Positions 57,546 through 64,000 of a stretch of 64,000 nt of DNA are shown in pieces. The position numbers and the translations under genes are program-made. The notes below the pieces were generated by a model, which searched no databases, was not told the origin of the DNA, and saw nothing but the letters and a program-made list of their open reading frames with translations. Within the stretch, counting starts at the first letter, position 1. The number at the start of each line of letters is the position of its first letter. Origin of the DNA: Nitrospirota bacterium (GTDB lineage Bacteria > JACPQY01); assembly GCA_016190245.1 (NCBI GenBank), contig JACPQY010000078.1:1-64000 (forward strand), read 5' to 3'.

Positions 57546-59872
57546 AGCACGCGGCCCGGCGCGCCTTCGCCGTCGGGCTGGCTCTGCTGGTCGCCGTCGC
57601 GGCGGTCCCCAAACCGCCCTTGCGCGCGGGCCTGAGCTTCTCACAGGCGGTATGTGACCGCGAAGGCCACCTCCTCCGCCTCACGCTTGCGTCGGACGAA
57701 CGGTATCGCCTCTGGGTGCCGCTGGCCGAGATGGCCCCCGACCTGGTCGAAGCGACGGTCCTGCACGAAGACCGATTCTTCAGGTGGCATCCGGGTGTCA
57801 ACCCCCTGTCGCTCTTGCGGGCCGCTTGGCGGACGTACGTGGCGCGCGACAGAAGGATGGGGGGATCCACCCTCACGATGCAGCTTGCGAGGATCCGTTA
57901 CAGGATCCAGTCGCGCACGGTCGGCGGGAAACTCGCGCAGGTCATTCGAGCCCTCCAACTCGAAAGGCACTACTCCAAGGACGAGATCCTGGAGGCCTAT
58001 CTGAACCTGGCGCCTTACGGACAGAACATCGAAGGAGTAGGAACGGCAAGCTTGGTCTATTTCGGCAAGGAGGCGAAGCGCCTGACCCTGCAGGAGGCCC
58101 TGACCCTTGCCGTGATCCCCCAAAGCCCAGCGAAACGGCGCATGCGGGCGGAGGCCGGGTCTGTCCATTCGCGGCCGTACGGGCAACCGGCCCGGTCCAG
58201 GCTTATCCACCGATGGCTGGGGGAACATGCCGAAGCCGCGAAGGAACTGGATCACCTGGAGCATCCGATGGCCGTCCGCGGTCGCTCAAGCCTGCCTTTC
58301 GAAGCCCCGCATTTCGTGGATGCACTGCTCCAAGACGACGCGGCTCGAACGGACCATCTCATTTCGACCCTCGATCTTCGGTTGCAGAAGCTTTTGGAGA
58401 GAAGGGTGCAGGGCTATGTGGCCGAACAGCGCGGAATAGGCATCCAAAACGCCTCCGCGCTCCTGCTGGACTTCCGGACCATGGAGGTTTTGGCAGCGGT
58501 GGGGTCGGCAGAGTACCGAGACGAAGCGATCCAAGGGCAGGTGAACGGGTACAAGGCGCGGCGGTCTCCGGGATCGCTACTCAAGCCGTTCGTTTACGCC
58601 TTGGCGATGGATCAGGGACATGTCCATCCGATGACCATGCTGAAAGATGCCCCCTCGAGCTTCAGGGGGTTCAATCCGGAGAACTTCGAGAGGGATTTCG
58701 AGGGGCCCGTCAAGGTGCGCGATGCGCTGATCAGGAGCCGGAACGTGCCGGCCGTGCAGGTGGGGGCCAGACTCCGCGATCCGGACTTTTACACGTTTCT
58801 CAGGCAGGCCGGCGTGGATTTGCCGCTGGGTCCAGACCACTACGGGCTCGCCCCGATCTTGGGGGGAGCCGAGGTCACGATGGAAGACTTGGCGAGGCTC
58901 TACGCCATGCTGGCGAACGAGGGCACCCTTCAACCATTGAAAACGAGACGCGATCAGCGGTCCGAAAGCACACGGCGGGTTCTGAGTCCTGAAGCTACGT
59001 TCCTGGTTCTTGACATCCTCAAGGACGTTCCGCGGCCGAGACAGGGGTACAAGCCCGAATGGACACGCGATTCGATGCCCCTGTATTGGAAGACGGGCAC
59101 ATCTTCAGGTTTCAGGGACGCGTGGTCCGTGGGCATCTTCGGCCAGTATGTCCTGGCGGTTTGGATGGGGAACTTCGAAGGCGGCGGAAACCCCGCGCTC
59201 GTCGGTGTTGAACTCGCCGCACCCCTTTTCATCCGAGTGATTGATGCGCTGCGCCCCTACGCCGAGGAACAGGGGCTCGTGGGGCCGGCCAGGATCGGCC
59301 GTCTCACGAAAGTTGGCGTCTGTGCCCTGTCGGGCGCCATTCCGACTCCCCAGTGCCCGCACGTGATTCAGACTTGGTTCATCCCGGGGGTATCGCCGAT
59401 CCGTCGCTGCGAGATGCACAGGCAGCTCGAAACGGAGGCTCCTTGGGCTCGGGATGCGTGCTCAGAAGAGCTGCAGGTGAGTCGCCACGCCTACGAGTTC
59501 TGGACGACCGACCTCTTGGAGATCTTTCGTCAGGCAGGGATTCCTCGTCGCTTGCCGCCGGCCGCAAAGTCCCCCTGCACGGTTGACGGGTCACCCGACC
59601 GAGGACGACCTCCGCGGATCTCCTCCCCGGTTGCGGATCTCGTTTACAACGTGCGCTTGCGGGAGACCGGCGAGCAGCCGGTCCCGCTCAATGCTGTGAC
59701 CGATGCGGACGCGAGCGAGGTTTTCTGGTTCGCCGATGAGAGGTTCCTGGACAGGGCGCCTGTTGGGTCCACCCTTTTCTGGGCTCCCAAGGCCGGGACT
59801 TATGTGCTGCGCGTTGTGGATGATCGCGGGCGATCGGATTCTCTTGTCGTCCACGTGGCGCTCGTCGAGTAG
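57542..59872 (+). CDS. pbpC: Penicillin-binding protein 1C
   Basis: EDRFFRWHPGVNPLSLLRAAW...GGSTLTMQLAR...RSPGSLLKPFVYALAMD...KTGTSSGFRDAWSVGIFG; GTGA overlap with the a2M gene. Confidence 0.92.
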   Translation: MKHAARRAFAVGLALLVAVAAVPKPPLRAGLSFSQAVCDREGHLLRLTLASDERYRLWVPLAEMAPDLVEATVLHEDRFFRWHPGVNPLSLLRAAWRTYVARDRRMGGSTLTMQLARIRYRIQSRTVGGKLAQVIRALQLERHYSKDEILEAYLNLAPYGQNIEGVGTASLVYFGKEAKRLTLQEALTLAVIPQSPAKRRMRAEAGSVHSRPYGQPARSRLIHRWLGEHAEAAKELDHLEHPMAVRGRSSLPFEAPHFVDALLQDDAARTDHLISTLDLRLQKLLERRVQGYVAEQRGIGIQNASALLLDFRTMEVLAAVGSAEYRDEAIQGQVNGYKARRSPGSLLKPFVYALAMDQGHVHPMTMLKDAPSSFRGFNPENFERDFEGPVKVRDALIRSRNVPAVQVGARLRDPDFYTFLRQAGVDLPLGPDHYGLAPILGGAEVTMEDLARLYAMLANEGTLQPLKTRRDQRSESTRRVLSPEATFLVLDILKDVPRPRQGYKPEWTRDSMPLYWKTGTSSGFRDAWSVGIFGQYVLAVWMGNFEGGGNPALVGVELAAPLFIRVIDALRPYAEEQGLVGPARIGRLTKVGVCALSGAIPTPQCPHVIQTWFIPGVSPIRRCEMHRQLETEAPWARDACSEELQVSRHAYEFWTTDLLEIFRQAGIPRRLPPAAKSPCTVDGSPDRGRPPRISSPVADLVYNVRLRETGEQPVPLNAVTDADASEVFWFADERFLDRAPVGSTLFWAPKAGTYVLRVVDDRGRSDSLVVHVALVE

Positions 59873-59948
59873 CCCCATCGCCTCGCAGTCCAACGCACCC
59901 GTGCGGGCGTTTCGCGGGTGCCTGAGCCGTGCTATAAAGATAGGTTCC

Positions 59949-60818
59949 ATGCCGGACACTGTGTACTTGGTGGACGGGACGTCGCAGATCTACCGCGCGT
60001 TCTACGCCATCAAGGCTCTGTCCACCTCCTCGGGCCTTCCGACGAACGCAATCTACGGATTCACGCAGATGCTCCTCAAGCTCCTTCAAGACCGGCAGCC
60101 CAAGTATCTCGGGATGGCGTTCGACACGAAGGGCGAGGTGTTCCGCGACAAACTCTACGACCAGTACAAGGCCAACCGTCCGCCGATGCCCGACACCTTG
60201 GTGCCGCAGATCCCGTTCATCAAGGAGATCGTGAAAGGGTTTGCCGTCCCCATCCTGGAGCGGGAAGGTTTCGAAGCCGATGATGTGATGGCCACGCTGG
60301 CCGTTCGCGCGGCGTCCGAAGGGCGCGACGTCCTGATCGTCACGCGGGACAAGGACATGATGCAGATCGTGGGCGACAAGATCGCGCTGTTCGATCCCTT
60401 CGAGCACAAGGTGACGGACCGGCAGGGCGTGATTCAGAAACTCGGCGTGGCCCCCGAACAGGTGGCGGACTTCCTCGGACTGGCGGGCGACGCGGTGGAC
60501 AACATCCCGGGCGTTCCCGGCATCGGTCCCAAGACGGCGGCGAAACTCCTTCAGGAACACACCAGCATGGACCGGATTCTCGAGACAGTGGAAGGCTGGC
60601 CGGAGGGCGCGGTGAGATCGAAAATCATCGAGAACCGCGAGCAGGCGCTCAAGTCGCGAGAACTGGCCCGGCTCCGGACGGACCTGGACCTGGGCGTCGG
60701 CACCGAAGGCCTCGCGGTGGGCAAGTGGAGCCTCGCCGACCTGAAGAGGATCTTCGGCGAGCTGGAGTTCCGGAAGCTGGCCGCACAGGTCGAAGGCCCG
60801 CTCGGGCTTTTCCGGTAG
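59949..60818 (+). CDS. Stand-alone 5'-3' exonuclease (PolA N-terminal / flap endonuclease domain)
   Basis: [40 protein letters not shown]...[15 protein letters not shown]...[18 protein letters not shown]; stops after the exonuclease domain. Confidence 0.9.
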   Translation: MPDTVYLVDGTSQIYRAFYAIKALSTSSGLPTNAIYGFTQMLLKLLQDRQPKYLGMAFDTKGEVFRDKLYDQYKANRPPMPDTLVPQIPFIKEIVKGFAVPILEREGFEADDVMATLAVRAASEGRDVLIVTRDKDMMQIVGDKIALFDPFEHKVTDRQGVIQKLGVAPEQVADFLGLAGDAVDNIPGVPGIGPKTAAKLLQEHTSMDRILETVEGWPEGAVRSKIIENREQALKSRELARLRTDLDLGVGTEGLAVGKWSLADLKRIFGELEFRKLAAQVEGPLGLFR

Positions 60819-63800
60819 ATGGGCATGGCGGCGCAACGGTTGGGCAAGAAACAGGTTCCCGCGGGCGGGGCTCGCCACAAGCTGGGCTCGTGGATCACCA
60901 TCCGCGGCGCGCGCGAGCACAACCTCAAGAACATAGACCTCTCGATCCCCCGCGATCGGCTCGTCGTGTTGACCGGCGTCTCCGGCTCGGGCAAGTCGTC
61001 GCTCGCGTTCGACACCCTCTACGCGGAAGGTCAGCGCCGGTACGTCGAATCCCTCTCCGCCTACGCGCGGCAGTTCCTGGAGCAGATGGACAAGCCGGAC
61101 GTGGACGCGATCGAAGGGCTTTCCCCCGCGATTTCCATCGAGCAAAAGACCGTGTCCAAGAACCCGAGATCCACGGTCGCCACGGTCACCGAAATCTACG
61201 ACTACCTGCGGCTCCTCTTCGCGAGGGCGGGGACGCCCCACTGTTATCAGTGCGGCCGGGTCATCAAGAGCCAGACGGTGCAGCAGATGGCCGACCGCAT
61301 CCGCACGATGCCCGAGGGGACCCGCTTCAATCTGCTGGCTCCGATCGTGCGGGCGCGAAAGGGCGAATACCGCAAGGAACTTGACGAGCTGAGACGGGCC
61401 GGATTCGCCCGCGTGAAAGTGGATGGACGTCTCCTCGATCTCTCGGAGCCGATCGAGATGGACAAGAACCGGAAGCACGACATTGACCTGGTGGTGGATC
61501 GCCTCGTGGTGAAAGCGGACTCGGGCGCGCGGCTCGCCGACTCGCTCGAGACCGCGCTCAAGTACTCGTACCTGGCGCCCGGGAAGTCCGGCGGCCTCGT
61601 CCGGGTGGTGGTGGTGGACGACCAGGGGCGGGAGACCGAATCCCACCTCTTCAGCGAGCGCTACGCGTGCGTGGAGTGCGGCATCAGCTACCCGGAAATG
61701 ACGCCGCGGATGTTCTCGTTCAACAGTCCGCAAGGGGCGTGCCCCGAGTGCACGGGCCTCGGCACGCAGCTCTTCTTCGATCCGCAGCTCGTCGTGCCCA
61801 ATCCCTACCTTTCGCTGCGGGAGGGGGCGATCGCGCCGTGGCAGGATTGGGAGCCCACCGATCTAGAGGCCCATCTCGATCCGGTGGCCCGGCGCCACGG
61901 GTTCAGCCTCCACACGCCTTTCTGCGATCTCTCGGCGGCTCATCAGCGACTCATTCTCTATGGCGAAGGGGCGGGCCGCCACGCGACCGACTCTTCCGCC
62001 TCGCGCCTCTCCGCCGCTGATTCCTCCGGCTCACGGCTCTCCGCCCGATGGCGGGCTCGCGGCTCGCGGGCCTGGCCCGGCGTCATCCCCATGCTCGAGG
62101 AAAAGTACCGCGATCTCGAGGGGAGCTGGCATCAATGGGAACTGGAGCGGTTCATGGGCGAGAAACCCTGCCCGGAGTGCCGCGGGGGCCGCCTGCGCCG
62201 AGAAAGCCTGGCCTTCCGTGTGGGCGGAAAAAACATCTACGAGGTGACGTGCCTGACCATCCTCGAGGCCGAGGCCTTCTTCAAGTCGCTCGCCTTGGAG
62301 GCGCGGGAGGCTGAGATCGGCCGCCGTGTCCTGAAAGAGGTCCGCGAGCGGCTCAAGTTTCTCACCGACGTGGGTCTGGATTATCTCACGCTCCACCGGC
62401 CATCGGCCACATTGGCGGGCGGGGAGGGACAGCGCATCCGCCTCGCCTCCCAGATCGGCTCCCACCTCGTGGGCGTGCTGTACGTGCTTGATGAGCCCAG
62501 CATCGGCCTCCACCAGAGGGACAACCGCAGACTCTTGCAGACCCTCGCCCGATTGCGCGATCTGGGGAACAGTGTCGTCGTGGTGGAGCACGACGAGGAA
62601 ACCATCCGGACCGCCGACTACGTGGTGGATCTGGGGCCCGGCGCGGGCGTCCACGGCGGTGAGGTGGTCTACGCGGGATCTCCAGAGGGGCTGACCCGGC
62701 ATGCACGCTCCGTGACCGGGCGATACCTGTCCGGCCGGGCATTCATTCCCGTGCCCCCCACCCGCCGCGCGGGCCACGGGAAGTCCGTTACCCTGATCGG
62801 CGCCACGGCCCACAATCTCAAGGACCTCACCGTGTCGTTCCCGCTGGGGACGTTCATCTGCATCACCGGCGTGTCCGGCTCGGGCAAGAGCTCGCTCGTG
62901 GTGGATACGCTGTACAAGGCCCTCGCGCAGAAGGTCAACCTGTCCAGGGAGCCCGCCGCACCCTTCCGGGAGCTCGTCGGCGCTCACTTCGTGGACAAGG
63001 TGATCGACGTGGACCAATCGCCCATCGGCCGCACCCCGCGCAGCAACCCCGCCACGTACACGGGCGTCTTCACGCCCATCCGCGAGCTGTTCGCCCAGGC
63101 CACCGAGGCGCGCTCGCGCGGATACAAGCCCGGCCGGTTCTCCTTCAACGTCAAGGGTGGACGCTGCGAGGCCTGCGAGGGCGACGGGATGATCAAGATC
63201 GAAATGCACTTCCTGCCGGACGTCTACGTCGTCTGTGAAGAATGCAAGGGGCGCCGCTACAACCGCGAGACGCTCCAGATCCTGTTCAAGGGGAAGCACA
63301 TCGCCGAGGTGCTGGGCATGACCGTGGAGGAAGCCCTCGAGTTCTTCACCCATCACGCCCCGATCCGGGAGAAACTCCAGACGCTCAAGGATGTCGGCCT
63401 GGGTTACATCCAACTCGGCCAGTCGGCCACCACGCTTTCGGGTGGAGAGGCGCAGCGAGTGAAGCTCTCGAAGGAGCTGGCCCGCCGAAGCACGGGGCGG
63501 ACGCTCTACATCCTGGACGAGCCGACCACGGGCCTCCATTTCGCGGATATCCAGAACCTTCTCCACGTTCTTCACCGGTTGGTTGAACTGGGAAACACCG
63601 TGATCGTCATCGAGCACAACCTCGAAGTAATCAAGACCGCGGATCACGTCATTGACCTGGGCCCCGAGGGAGGCGACGCCGGCGGGCGGGTGTTGGTCGA
63701 GGGCACCCCGGAAGAGGTGGCGCGAAGACCTGACACATACACGGGTCAGTACCTGGCCGGCGTGCTCGCGCGGGGCCGTCGGGGCGAGCTGCGAGCCAAC

Positions 63801-63920
63801 GGTGACCTGCAATCCCGGCCGGCAAACGCGCAAGCGCCTTCTTACGCGCAGGACCCCCGGCAGGTGGTCGCACCATCACCCCCTGCTGTGGCCGAGCCGG
63901 CCGATCCCGCGAGGAAGTGA
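60819..63920 (+). CDS. uvrA: Excinuclease ABC subunit A
   Basis: [65 protein letters not shown]; two ABC ATPase halves and zinc fingers. Confidence 0.97.
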   Translation: MGMAAQRLGKKQVPAGGARHKLGSWITIRGAREHNLKNIDLSIPRDRLVVLTGVSGSGKSSLAFDTLYAEGQRRYVESLSAYARQFLEQMDKPDVDAIEGLSPAISIEQKTVSKNPRSTVATVTEIYDYLRLLFARAGTPHCYQCGRVIKSQTVQQMADRIRTMPEGTRFNLLAPIVRARKGEYRKELDELRRAGFARVKVDGRLLDLSEPIEMDKNRKHDIDLVVDRLVVKADSGARLADSLETALKYSYLAPGKSGGLVRVVVVDDQGRETESHLFSERYACVECGISYPEMTPRMFSFNSPQGACPECTGLGTQLFFDPQLVVPNPYLSLREGAIAPWQDWEPTDLEAHLDPVARRHGFSLHTPFCDLSAAHQRLILYGEGAGRHATDSSASRLSAADSSGSRLSARWRARGSRAWPGVIPMLEEKYRDLEGSWHQWELERFMGEKPCPECRGGRLRRESLAFRVGGKNIYEVTCLTILEAEAFFKSLALEAREAEIGRRVLKEVRERLKFLTDVGLDYLTLHRPSATLAGGEGQRIRLASQIGSHLVGVLYVLDEPSIGLHQRDNRRLLQTLARLRDLGNSVVVVEHDEETIRTADYVVDLGPGAGVHGGEVVYAGSPEGLTRHARSVTGRYLSGRAFIPVPPTRRAGHGKSVTLIGATAHNLKDLTVSFPLGTFICITGVSGSGKSSLVVDTLYKALAQKVNLSREPAAPFRELVGAHFVDKVIDVDQSPIGRTPRSNPATYTGVFTPIRELFAQATEARSRGYKPGRFSFNVKGGRCEACEGDGMIKIEMHFLPDVYVVCEECKGRRYNRETLQILFKGKHIAEVLGMTVEEALEFFTHHAPIREKLQTLKDVGLGYIQLGQSATTLSGGEAQRVKLSKELARRSTGRTLYILDEPTTGLHFADIQNLLHVLHRLVELGNTVIVIEHNLEVIKTADHVIDLGPEGGDAGGRVLVEGTPEEVARRPDTYTGQYLAGVLARGRRGELRANGDLQSRPANAQAPSYAQDPRQVVAPSPPAVAEPADPARK
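61989..62080 (+). repeat. In-frame repeat insertion within uvrA
   Basis: 30-nt imperfect tandem units 61989-62018 and 62019-62048 ([10 protein letters not shown] / [10 protein letters not shown]) followed by GCTCGCGGCTCGCGGG; contains CCGCC-CGAT-GGCGG hairpin. Confidence 0.65.
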
Positions 63921-64000
63921 TGGCACGCACAGCCTCGCCGGCTCGAACGCGACGCCCAACTCCATCGGAGAACCCTCATCACAACCCTCTCCTTGCAGAG

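Noticed and set aside
59688-61733. 681-aa minus-strand ORF opposite the exonuclease and uvrA
   Set aside because: Shadow ORF antisense to recognised genes
62031-63833. 600-aa minus-strand ORF opposite uvrA
   Set aside because: Shadow ORF antisense to uvrA

Overview
High-GC bacterial chromosomal window, apparently from a Gram-negative (LptF/LptG-type permeases, MlaC-like, TolC-like, LpxH-like, MurJ). Most of it is ordinary housekeeping: purC, murJ, pth, ychF, coaBC, aroE, ribF, acnA, mcm/acc genes, pbpC and uvrA. No rRNA, tRNA, CRISPR array, prophage or transposase was recognised. The most notable locus is 13269-20643: a six-gene, complex-I/group-4-hydrogenase-like membrane operon whose large subunit lacks both CxxC Ni-Fe ligand motifs. 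This matches an Ehr (energy-converting hydrogenase related) complex of unknown substrate. It lies directly behind an ArsR-type regulator with its own consensus promoter. Other points of interest are: (i) an ArsR-rhodanese/DsrE/SQR-like sulfur cassette with a clear operator over the -10; (ii) two adjacent NT/HEPN modules and two VapBC modules; (iii) a VapBC plus decayed RCC1-repeat segment bounded by a 43-nt direct repeat copied from the end of an MBL-hydrolase gene; (iv) several intergenic palindrome/MITE-like repeats, one type of which appears inserted in frame inside uvrA; (v) single-base homopolymer frameshifts in a biotin carboxylase and a HEPN gene; (vi) several genes whose conserved N-termini begin at non-ATG/GTG/TTG codons. 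All assignments come from reading the sequence and the supplied ORF translations; no database searches were run.
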